12,496 bases of DNA from Tepidimicrobium sp. GTDB lineage: Bacteria; Bacillota; Clostridia; Tissierellales; Tepidimicrobiaceae. Below are positions 1 to 6,912 of this stretch, piece by piece. Numbering within the stretch: position 1 is the stretch's first letter; each line of letters opens with the position of its first letter. The notes under the pieces were generated by a model that saw nothing but the letters and a program-made list of their open reading frames with translations, did no database searches and was not told where the DNA came from. The stretch lies in NCBI GenBank assembly GCA_012839395.1, contig DUNJ01000165.1:1-12496 (forward strand). Reading direction: 5' to 3'. Both the position numbers and the translations under genes were made by a program.

Positions 1-323
1 GCGGTGTTTCTCCTGTGGTTCAAATAGCCGGTCCTATCCTTAACAAAATCCGCATCTGCCTTAGATAGTTTCTCCCCTATAATATTGCCTACATGCTTTT
101 CATTTACGCGGTTTGGACCGGTAGCTATAACCATCAATGCATTATTGGACTCCTTAAGCCTGAACACTATGGACTTGGCTATCTGCTCCACCTTGCAACC
201 CAACGCCTGAGCTGCCTCCTGAGCCGTGTGGCTACTCTCTGGAAGCTCTATTACCCGATTTTTATAACCCCTAGATACCAATAAATCCTGTACTTCCTGA
301 GCGTTTTTACTCAACTTGTTCAT
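1..323 (-). CDS. YbaK/EbsC-family aminoacyl-tRNA deacylase (partial, 3' end outside window)
   Basis: The visible 107 residues match the YbaK/EbsC/ProX trans-editing family, small cytoplasmic proteins that hydrolyse mischarged tRNA, typically Cys- or Ala-tRNA(Pro). Recognisable parts are the N-terminal 'ELPESSHTAQEAAQALGC' segment, 'QIAKSIVFR', and 'ADFVKDRTG', which in the family leads into the Gly-Gly-x-(S/P)-P loop of the active site. The ATG at 323 is supported by GGAGGA seven bases upstream. The gene starts 22 bases after the DUF362 stop on the same strand, so the two are probably co-transcribed. In frame, the residues after RTGY read LNHRRNT and not the expected GGxSP-type loop; reading with one base removed near positions 21-27 gives YLTTGETP, which fits better. 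This could be a frameshift or an error near the end of the sequence. The family call is firm; the exact tRNA substrate cannot be told. Confidence 0.85.
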   Translation of the reverse strand, partial: MNKLSKNAQEVQDLLVSRGYKNRVIELPESSHTAQEAAQALGCKVEQIAKSIVFRLKESNNALMVIATGPNRVNEKHVGNIIGEKLSKADADFVKDRTGYLNHRRNT

Positions 324-345
324 AGCAATATCCTCCTTTAAAGCC

Positions 346-1440
346 CTATATATAATATTCCTTTAGAAATTCTATTATATCCCTAGCTTTTGGCGGACAA
401 CCTGGAAGGCTCCTTTCTAGCCCCTTAGTGCATATACCTATGCCCAATCCTTTACCCTTCTTACCTTCATATCCCTGTCCTATATGTATTTTCTCTTCTA
501 CCCCATATAGATATCCCCTATCCTGTAATCTATCCAATGCATGAATTAAACTTCCATAGCAAGCGGAACATGCCATATCCTCCCTTACATATCCGATAAG
601 TTCTTCTATTAGTCTAGTTTTAGGGATGCTCATGGGTGTAGTGTCCCTATTCAATTCCACTATATTGTCATCCACTAGCTGGCTACTTCCCACCCCAATA
701 TCCGCCGCCATCCCTATATAGGGAATATCCTCTATATCATATCCAAGCAACTGGGCTACATAGCTATCTATTAACACCGGATCCTTCCCCACTATCACCC
801 TGTTCATCTGAACGGGATTTCCACCTTCTTCAAAGTTTAAATCCCCTATTATTCCATCCACTACTATAAGATCCTGCCTCAGTACCTTGTTCATATATGC
901 AATGGGTTTATGAAGCCCCATGGTATGGAAGCGTCTTTTCTCCCTATCGGGAATACATCCCTTCATATTTTTCAATGCGCAAGTTATGCGAGTTTGACAA
1001 TGCCCCTTTAGCACCGGTATATTGATGAGATAATCTACTTCCATCGCCTTATTACATAGGGATATTTCAATATCCCCCACCTGGTAATCCCTATACCCAT
1101 CCCTTTGTAAATCTATCAGGGGTATATCATATTTATGGGATAATTCCCTATAACCACATATCTCAAATGCCAAAGAGGTCCTATCCCCTACCCAAGAGCC
1201 TTCCAATATGACTATATTATGAAATCCGTTGTCCTTTAAATATTCTACAACCCCTTCAACCAATTCTGGTGATGTGGTAGCCCCTTCCTCCGCTGGCCTA
1301 GCAACTACTAGGTTTGGTTTGATCCCGATTAATGAAGCTTTGTTGGGGATATCCTTGCCGATGTCTATATACTTAAGTACTTTCTTAACTATAGGTTTAG
1401 GTCGATCTCCATACATTACATATAGTGAATTTCTATCCAT
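346..1440 (-). CDS. DUF362 family protein with a C-terminal four-cysteine segment
   Basis: A 364-residue cytoplasmic protein of the DUF362 family, whose biochemical role is mostly unknown. Family signatures include 'KPNLV' near residue 43, 'DYLINIPVLKGH' near the middle, 'CALKNMKGCIPDREKRRFH', and 'DLIVVDGIIG'. The C-terminal segment has Cys291-x2-Cys294, Cys337 and Cys348 (in PGCPP). That spacing could hold an Fe-S cluster or a metal, but it is not the usual CxxCxxCxxxC ferredoxin module carried by many DUF362 proteins. A longer reading frame exists upstream to 1488, but the ATG at 1440 has a strong GGGAGG seven to eight bases ahead and better fits the family start. It leads a short operon with the YbaK-like gene. 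No membrane segment is visible. Family call is firm; function is not assigned. Confidence 0.88.
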   Translation of the reverse strand: MDRNSLYVMYGDRPKPIVKKVLKYIDIGKDIPNKASLIGIKPNLVVARPAEEGATTSPELVEGVVEYLKDNGFHNIVILEGSWVGDRTSLAFEICGYRELSHKYDIPLIDLQRDGYRDYQVGDIEISLCNKAMEVDYLINIPVLKGHCQTRITCALKNMKGCIPDREKRRFHTMGLHKPIAYMNKVLRQDLIVVDGIIGDLNFEEGGNPVQMNRVIVGKDPVLIDSYVAQLLGYDIEDIPYIGMAADIGVGSSQLVDDNIVELNRDTTPMSIPKTRLIEELIGYVREDMACSACYGSLIHALDRLQDRGYLYGVEEKIHIGQGYEGKKGKGLGIGICTKGLERSLPGCPPKARDIIEFLKEYYI

Positions 1441-1490
1441 GATATTTCCTCCCTTGCTAAATAATTTTTCCCATATGGATGTTTCCATGT

Positions 1491-1499
1491 ATTATATCA
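1491..1499 (-). promoter_or_regulatory. Extended -10 promoter for the DUF362-ybaK-like unit
   Basis: On the minus strand the sequence reads TGATATAAT, a perfect TATAAT with the TG of an extended -10. The -35 hexamer 17 bases upstream is poor, which is common when an extended -10 is present. The predicted start near 1484 leaves a leader of about 44 bases before the ATG at 1440. Confidence 0.5.
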
Positions 1500-1551
1500 C
1501 AATGACAATGGATTTAAATGGTATAGGATATAGACCACATATGTGAAATAA

Positions 1552-1580
1552 TTGTTAATGGATCTAAACTATTATATAAT
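1552..1580 (+). promoter_or_regulatory. Sigma-A-type promoter of the acyl-ACP thioesterase gene
   Basis: TTGTTA at 1552-1557 and TATAAT at 1575-1580 are separated by exactly 17 bases. The predicted start near 1587 gives a leader of about 40 bases ending in GAGGAGG just ahead of the ATG at 1626. It diverges from the DUF362 promoter, and the two -10 boxes are about 80 bases apart. Confidence 0.75.
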
Positions 1581-1625
1581 TCATTATATAGACGAGCTAT
1601 ATAAATGATAGAGGAGGAATAGAAC

Positions 1626-2381
1626 ATGAACGCAACTTCATCATATAAAAAGGATTATAAGGTGAGGACAGAGCATGTGGATTTTAAAGGCAAGTTAAAG
1701 CTGAGTTCTCTATTTACATATTTCCAAGATATTTCAGGCCTTCATTCGGAAGAGCTGGGTATGGGAATGGAATTGCTATATGAAAAGCATAGTGTGTTGT
1801 GGGTATTAGCAAGGATAAGGGTGGATGTCAATCGATACCCTTCATGGAATGATGATATAACGATAGAAACATGGCCCCAAAAGCCGAGTAGGATGGGATT
1901 TGAAAGGGATTTCTTAGTAAGGGATCAGAAGGGAAATATATTAGCTAAGTCCATTTCATCTTGGGTTGTAATCGATATAAAAACTAGAAGATTAAAACCA
2001 ACTAAGGATATTTTTATAGGATACCTGCCAATAATAGAGGAAAGAGCTATTGACTGTAGATTGGGAGGGCTTAAGCCCCAAGGCCCTTTGGAATTGGTCT
2101 CTAGAAGAAGGGTCGGATATAGCGATATTGATATAAATAGGCATCTTAACAACTCCAAATATGTAGATTTCATTATGGATTCCTTTGGATTGGAGGAGCA
2201 CGAAAAATATCATATTAAATCCATTGAAGTCAACTATAGTAAGGAGGCCTTGCCTGGAGATACCATGGCCATATATAAAGATCTTTCCCAGCACTCTTCA
2301 GGTCTAATATATATGGAGGGCAAAAACGAAAAGGATGATAGCTTAACCTTTAAGAGCAAAATAGAGATCGAATCGATATAA
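1626..2381 (+). CDS. Acyl-[acyl-carrier-protein] thioesterase
   Basis: A 251-residue cytoplasmic double-hotdog enzyme of the bacterial FatA/FatB-like acyl-ACP thioesterase family (PF01643), which hydrolyses acyl-ACP to release free fatty acid from fatty acid synthesis. The first hotdog covers about residues 10-120 ('VDFKGKLKLSSLFTYFQDIS', 'WVLARIRVDVNRYPSWNDD'). The second, from about 155, contains 'SDIDINRHLNNSKYVDF', which gives the family's Asp169-x-Asn171-x-His173 catalytic set and the following NN-x-KY. The position of the catalytic Cys of plant enzymes is Ala208 here, as in many bacterial members. The start has a clear GAGGAGG site. The length is normal and the gene looks intact. It stands alone on the plus strand with its own promoter and ends four bases before the convergent DUF454 gene. 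Chain-length preference cannot be judged. Confidence 0.93.
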   Translation: MNATSSYKKDYKVRTEHVDFKGKLKLSSLFTYFQDISGLHSEELGMGMELLYEKHSVLWVLARIRVDVNRYPSWNDDITIETWPQKPSRMGFERDFLVRDQKGNILAKSISSWVVIDIKTRRLKPTKDIFIGYLPIIEERAIDCRLGGLKPQGPLELVSRRRVGYSDIDINRHLNNSKYVDFIMDSFGLEEHEKYHIKSIEVNYSKEALPGDTMAIYKDLSQHSSGLIYMEGKNEKDDSLTFKSKIEIESI

Positions 2382-2385
2382 TGGC

Positions 2386-2844
2386 CTAGCCCTTCATCAT
2401 CCTATTCTCTTTCCCCTTTTCTATCCTATAACCATATGCCCTAGTCTCTATATTAAATATAAAATAGTAATACTTGTATATTATGACGCAGATTATAATA
2501 ATCCTTGCATATATATTGCTCGCAAAATAGGCCCCAATTGATAACATTATGGTGGCTAGGGCTAGAATCCTCACCTTGGTCTTCAATGTCATGGACTTGG
2601 ATCTAACAAAGCCCTCCAGATGATCCCTATATAACTTGGTTGATAAAAACCATCTATTAAACCGTGCCGATCCCCTCGCAAAGAAAAAAGATGCTAATAT
2701 TAGAAAAGGCGTAGTTGGCAAGATGGGCAATGCTGCACCAATAAATCCTATTACTAAAAATAGGAAGCCTAAAGCTACATAAATTGCTTTCTTAATCCTT
2801 CCCCCCACATAAACACCTACCTTTCCATCGATAATCATAACCAT
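2386..2844 (-). CDS. DUF454 (YbaN-type) small inner-membrane protein
   Basis: A membrane protein of up to 152 residues matching the DUF454/YbaN family. The signature lies at about residues 23-66: a hydrophobic helix ending 'IGFIGAALPILPTTPFLILASFFFARGSARFNRWF', followed by a charged loop with 'YRDHLEGF'. Two further helices span about residues 88-127. The cellular role of the family is unknown. The start is uncertain: the ATG at 2844 directly follows an in-frame TAA and has no good ribosome binding site at the usual distance. A GTG at codon 13, preceded by AAAGGTAGG, is an alternative and would still keep all membrane helices. The gene converges on the thioesterase gene with no visible hairpin between them. 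Confidence 0.85.
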   Translation of the reverse strand: MVMIIDGKVGVYVGGRIKKAIYVALGFLFLVIGFIGAALPILPTTPFLILASFFFARGSARFNRWFLSTKLYRDHLEGFVRSKSMTLKTKVRILALATIMLSIGAYFASNIYARIIIICVIIYKYYYFIFNIETRAYGYRIEKGKENRMMKG

Positions 2845-2880
2845 TTAATATACTATGCTCTATGCCTCCCAATTGTGCAT

Positions 2881-2909
2881 ATTATATAATCCTATCTAAA
2901 ATGTTGTAA
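2881..2909 (-). promoter_or_regulatory. Possible promoter of the DUF454 gene
   Basis: On the minus strand a perfect TATAAT (2881-2886) is preceded 17 bases upstream by TTACAA (2904-2909), only a fair -35 match. The -10 lies inside the palindrome ATTATATAAT (2881-2890), so a plus-strand TATAAT is present too, without a good -35. The arrangement could serve the divergent DUF454 and catalase genes, but the evidence is weak. Confidence 0.35.
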
Positions 2910-2976
2910 CAGGGACATTCCTATTTTCATATATATGATAGAGAGTTATCAAAGTTATGAAAGGATAGGTGGTTGT

Positions 2977-5040
2977 ATGACCCTACGAAAAGATCCAAGG
3001 GATTATAACAGAGATGGTAAAGATAAGCAGCTAGAAAAATATCGTCATCAAAATACTGGCCCTGGTAAGAAGATGACCAGCGATTCCGGATTTAAGATTT
3101 CCAATGATCGGTGGAGCTTAAGGGCGGGAAAACGTGGACCAACATTACTTCAAGATTTCCACTTTTATAGAAAGCAGTCTCGCTTTAACCGGGAGAGAAT
3201 ACCAGAGAAGGTGGTTCATGCTAGGGGATTTGGATTATATGGAGATTTTGAGTTATATAGGTCTATGAAGAAGTATACAAGAGCCCATTTTCTACAAAAC
3301 CCAGGCACCATAACTCCTGTTTTTACCCGTTTTTCTAACTTTATCGGAAGCAAGGGTTCCAAGGATACAGCAGTAGATATACGTGGTTTTGCAGTGAAGT
3401 TTTATACACAAGAGGGAAACTATGATATGCTATCGTTGCAGTTTCCCGTATTCATCGTTGCAGATGCCATGAAGTTTATGGATATGGTCCATTCTATAAA
3501 GCCAAGTCCAATTACCGATGTTCCTCAAGCTAGCGCTGCCCATGATAGATTTTGGGATTATGTAGCAAATAATCAAGAATCGGCCCATATGGTTATGTGG
3601 TTGATGTCCTTGAGGGGACGTCCAAGAAGTTGGCGTATGATAGAAGGATGGCCTATCAATACATTTAGATTTATCAACGAACAAGGCAAATCAACCTTTG
3701 TTAGGTTTGTATGGAAACCTAAACTTGGGGTTCACTCGCTATTATTAGACGAGGCAAATATTATCGGCGGGGTGGATCCAGATTTCCATCGTCACGATAT
3801 TATAGAAGCAGTGAATAAAGGGGCATATCCTGAGTACGAACTAGGGGTACAGTTGATTCCAGAGAGAGATGAATTTAAATATGATTTCGATGTCTTAGAT
3901 GCTACAAAGTTATGGCCAGAGGAAGTGGTTCCTGTTGAGATTATAGGCAAGTTGACCTTGAATCGATTGGTGGACAGCTTTTTCGCCGAGGAGGAGCAAT
4001 CATCCTTTGATCCTGCCACCCTTGTGCCAGGGATCGGTGTAACAGATGACCCAGTCCTACAGGGAAGGCTCTTTGCATATAGAGATACGGATTATCACAG
4101 GCTTGGCACAGGAAATATTAATGAAATACCAGTCAATAAGCCTATTTCCGAAGTAAATACCAATTTCCGAGAGGGCTTTTCCAAATATCCGATTGAAGTC
4201 GACTATGTAACCTATCATAAGAATTCATTGGCCGGTAATACTCCATCGGAGACTCCTCCAGAAGAGGGTGGGTATGCAGCATATCCGGAAAAGGTAGAAG
4301 GCCACAAGACCAGAGAGCGCCCAAGTGAATCATTTTACGATTACTTCTCTCAGGCGAGGCTTTTCTGGAATAGCTTAGCACCTTTTGAGAAAAAAGACCT
4401 CGTCAGCACATTTATATATCACCTTCAAATGGTAAAGAGTAAGTCGGTTAGACAACAAAATGTTGATATGTGGGTCAATGTAGATAAGGAAATGGCATGT
4501 ACTATTGCCGATAATATAGGTGTAAAACGACCTAAGGGTTCCAATGTGCCTGTATCGGCAAGTTCTCCAGCCCTCAGCATGGCTAATACACCCCATTATG
4601 CCTATACTCAAAAAGTTGGCGTTTTAATAGGTAATGGGTTTAATGGCAGAGAGACAATTAACGTATTGAATATGTTAAAAGAGTATGGAGTATTTGTAGA
4701 AATTATTAGTCAAAAACTGGGCACCATTACAGGAGATGATGGAACAAAGTTAGAAGTCGATGGAACCTTTGAGACGAAGTATTCAGTCCTATACGACTCC
4801 CTCTATATAGTTGGAGGAAGTGTAGAGGATCAAAAACAATTCAATCAAGACATCATCGATTTTTATAGGGAAGCATATAAACATTATAGGCCAATAGGCG
4901 TAGCAACCACTGGACAATATTGTATTGAGGTTTCCAAGGATAATAACTTTGCAGGTGTAATATTTGCAACGAACAATCCTAACTTTGGCGAGGAATTTGT
5001 TGCGGCAATTGCCAAACAGCGCTTTTGGGATAGGACATAG
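2977..5040 (+). CDS. Large-subunit (HPII-like) catalase homologue lacking the distal Asn
   Basis: A 687-residue heme catalase homologue with the long-clade layout: an N-terminal arm, a catalase core (about residues 50-520) and a C-terminal DJ-1/GATase-like domain (about 545-685, starting 'KVGVLIGNGFNGRETINVL'). The canonical reaction is dismutation of hydrogen peroxide. Kept: distal His81 in 'VVHARG', Ser120 in 'TRFS', and the proximal heme-ligand Tyr368 with Arg364 in 'RLFAYRDT'. Changed: the usual VGNN-x-P stretch reads LSLQFP, putting Leu154 where the catalytic distal Asn (Asn147 of bovine liver catalase) sits. The second distal Phe is Ile160, the proximal-side His (bovine His217) is Asn228, and the His that cross-links to the Tyr in E. 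coli HPII is Asp345. Activity may be weak or different. The ATG at 2977 was chosen over 2935 because GGATAGGTGG precedes it. Arg codon use (16 of 40 are CGN) differs from its neighbours and hints at transfer. Confidence 0.92.
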   Translation: MTLRKDPRDYNRDGKDKQLEKYRHQNTGPGKKMTSDSGFKISNDRWSLRAGKRGPTLLQDFHFYRKQSRFNRERIPEKVVHARGFGLYGDFELYRSMKKYTRAHFLQNPGTITPVFTRFSNFIGSKGSKDTAVDIRGFAVKFYTQEGNYDMLSLQFPVFIVADAMKFMDMVHSIKPSPITDVPQASAAHDRFWDYVANNQESAHMVMWLMSLRGRPRSWRMIEGWPINTFRFINEQGKSTFVRFVWKPKLGVHSLLLDEANIIGGVDPDFHRHDIIEAVNKGAYPEYELGVQLIPERDEFKYDFDVLDATKLWPEEVVPVEIIGKLTLNRLVDSFFAEEEQSSFDPATLVPGIGVTDDPVLQGRLFAYRDTDYHRLGTGNINEIPVNKPISEVNTNFREGFSKYPIEVDYVTYHKNSLAGNTPSETPPEEGGYAAYPEKVEGHKTRERPSESFYDYFSQARLFWNSLAPFEKKDLVSTFIYHLQMVKSKSVRQQNVDMWVNVDKEMACTIADNIGVKRPKGSNVPVSASSPALSMANTPHYAYTQKVGVLIGNGFNGRETINVLNMLKEYGVFVEIISQKLGTITGDDGTKLEVDGTFETKYSVLYDSLYIVGGSVEDQKQFNQDIIDFYREAYKHYRPIGVATTGQYCIEVSKDNNFAGVIFATNNPNFGEEFVAAIAKQRFWDRT

Positions 5041-5109
5041 TAGGATGCTTTTAATCTGCAACAAGGTTTTAACATAATATATACCCAATATGTTTTAAGC
5101 ATATATCTG

Positions 5110-5133
5110 AGCCTTATCCATATGGATAAGGCT
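5110..5133. terminator. 24-bp perfect palindrome after the catalase gene, possible two-way terminator
   Basis: The arm AGCCTTATCC, the loop ATAT and the matching arm GGATAAGGCT form a perfect dyad about 70 bases past the catalase stop and before the convergent genes. A second, mutually exclusive hairpin (AAGGC-TTA-GCCTT, 5128-5140) overlaps its right half and is followed by a pyrimidine-rich tract (TTTCTTCATTCTCC). Neither side has a clean T run, so termination is likely but not certain; the dyad could also bind a protein. Confidence 0.5.
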
Positions 5134-5261
5134 TAGCCTTTCTTCATTCTCCTTTAGCTTGGCAAAATGGTAGTTGGTATTTCCTCCCGTTTAGAGCATT
5201 ACATCGCTCTATAAATATAAGTTGAAATATTTTATCAGCTTGGGAGGAATGCTCATCTCCT

Positions 5262-5480
5262 TTATAACTTCCAATGCCTTATCCTAAGCCCCACTCCCCT
5301 AATCACATAATCACCAAATACAAATCCATATCTGCTGTTTATCAGTCCCATTTTCCCAATCCTAATGGCTAGTACTCCAACATCAGCAGACCTTTCCATT
5401 GCCTGGGATATCACCTCTATAAAATCATTTATTCCTTCGCACTTTACATGATCTAAGATATCAAATCTTTTCCAAGCCAT
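5262..5480 (-). pseudogene. Truncated, degenerate GGDEF-domain fragment
   Basis: A 72-residue reading frame whose middle resembles the first half of a GGDEF (diguanylate cyclase) domain: 'VGVLAIRIGKMGLINSRYGFVFGD' aligns with the usual 'alllxDiDxFKxiNdxyGHxxGD'. The family's DxLTGLxNR start is not kept, and the frame stops at 5262 before the GGDEF signature loop would be reached. In the next frame, shortly after an in-frame stop, comes 'YKGDEH', weakly like YGGDEF, so a frameshifted relic is possible. The ATG at 5480 lies inside the MATE gene (28-base overlap), which would allow coupled translation of a short protein. It cannot make c-di-GMP. Decay of a diguanylate cyclase gene is the preferred reading. 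The 128 bases between this frame and the palindrome hold only a small hairpin (arms TAGAGC/GCTCTA at 5192-5211). Confidence 0.5.
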
Positions 5481-6799
5481 CTACCGGTCCTATAGTATAA
5501 AAACGATATGATATAATTTGCCGCCCACCCCATAGGAATAGCATACCATACAGCCCGAATTCCCCATATCGGCGCAAATCTATATGCTACAAAGACTCTG
5601 ATACTTAAATTTACCAAATTGGATATGGTAAAGAGGAACATATCTCCTGCTCCTCGCAATAGACCGTCTGTAATCGATTTAAATCCAATGAATACGAAAA
5701 AGTACCCAATAAATCTTAAATAGCTAACCCCTACATCATATGCTTGGCTACCGCTTTTTACATCCAAAAATATTGAAATAATGGGCCTATAAAACAACGC
5801 CACAATCAATGCAATGACTATTGAGAATGAAATGATTATCTTATAACCTGCTAAATATCCTTCCCGTACCCTTTCATATTGTCCTGCCCCTAAGTTTTGA
5901 GCTGTAAATGTGGATATTGCATTTCCCGTTGCTATCATAGGAACAATGCATATGGATTCTATTCGCATTCCTGCAGAATATCCAGCTAAAACTGAGGAGC
6001 CAAAGCTATTTACAACCGACTGGACCATTACCATGCCAATGGAAACTATGGATTGCTGTAGTATAGATGGTACCGAAATGACGATCATTTTTTTGAGCAT
6101 GCTCTTATCAAATTTTATTATATGCTCCGTTCCGGTATCGTAATTATCCATTGTCTTCATCAAGATCCAAAATGAAATAATTGCAGATATACCCTGGGCA
6201 ATAACAGTGGCTATCGCAACCCCTGCTACACCCATCTTTAAGTTTATGACCATAAATAGGTCTAAAATTATATTTAGTACCGATGAAAATATGAGTAAGT
6301 AGAGTGGTATTTTCGATTTCCCCAGCGCGTTAAATACTGAGGATAGGATGTTATACATAAACAAAAAAGGTAAACCCATAAAGTATATCTTTAAATATAA
6401 TGCTGCATCTTCAAATATATTGGAAGGCGTGTTTAGCAGAATTAATAGGCGGTCCTTTGCCAACATTCCAAATATAAATAAAAATATGCTTAACGTAAAA
6501 AAGCTTATCAAGGCGGTGTATATGGATGTTTTCATCTTCTTATATCTTAGCGCACCTAGATATTGGGAGGTAATGACCGACGACCCTATGCCACCACCGA
6601 TTGCAACCATTATAAATATGGTAGTTAATGAATAGGAAGCGCCAACTGCTGCAAGCGCCTCCTCACCTACAAATTTGCCCACTATAATCGAATCGACCAT
6701 GTTGTAAAATTGTTGAAAGAGATTGCCTATGATCATTGGAATGGCAAATAACAACAACGATCTTCCCGGATGATCCTTTAACATGTCATATTTCCTCAT
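5453..6799 (-). CDS. MATE-family multidrug/cation antiporter
   Basis: A 448-residue polytopic membrane protein of the MATE (multidrug and toxic compound extrusion) family, which exports organic cations or other small molecules in exchange for Na+ or H+. It shows about 12 hydrophobic segments in two related halves. The first half opens with 'PMIIGNLFQQFYNMVDSIIVG' and 'ALAAVGASYSL'; the second opens with 'SVPSILQQSIVSIGMVMVQ' and contains 'TAQNLGAGQYERVREG', the MATE repeat signature. The length is normal for the family and the frame is intact. The ATG at 6799 has AAAGGAGTT about five bases upstream. It lies 113 bases downstream of the DUF438 gene on the same strand, with no clear terminator between, so read-through from that promoter is plausible. 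The substrate cannot be predicted. Confidence 0.95.
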   Translation of the reverse strand: MRKYDMLKDHPGRSLLLFAIPMIIGNLFQQFYNMVDSIIVGKFVGEEALAAVGASYSLTTIFIMVAIGGGIGSSVITSQYLGALRYKKMKTSIYTALISFFTLSIFLFIFGMLAKDRLLILLNTPSNIFEDAALYLKIYFMGLPFLFMYNILSSVFNALGKSKIPLYLLIFSSVLNIILDLFMVINLKMGVAGVAIATVIAQGISAIISFWILMKTMDNYDTGTEHIIKFDKSMLKKMIVISVPSILQQSIVSIGMVMVQSVVNSFGSSVLAGYSAGMRIESICIVPMIATGNAISTFTAQNLGAGQYERVREGYLAGYKIIISFSIVIALIVALFYRPIISIFLDVKSGSQAYDVGVSYLRFIGYFFVFIGFKSITDGLLRGAGDMFLFTISNLVNLSIRVFVAYRFAPIWGIRAVWYAIPMGWAANYIISFLYYRTGRWLGKDLIS

Positions 6800-6912
6800 T
6801 GCTGAACTCCTTTCCGTTAAATCAAACTTGTTTTAATTTATATTGTTAATAGTGCTACGTCTGCCCTGATGAAGGAGTAGTGCTGCTTATCCATAGGCAC
6901 ATCTATGAATTA

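Noticed and set aside
1229..1546. Plus-strand 105-codon open frame across the DUF362 start
   Set aside because: It overlaps the DUF362 gene and the divergent promoter and has no family match.
2881..2890. PerR-like box ahead of the catalase gene
   Set aside because: ATTATATAAT is a palindrome but too short and poorly matched to the 15-base PerR consensus; an ordinary -10 box explains it.
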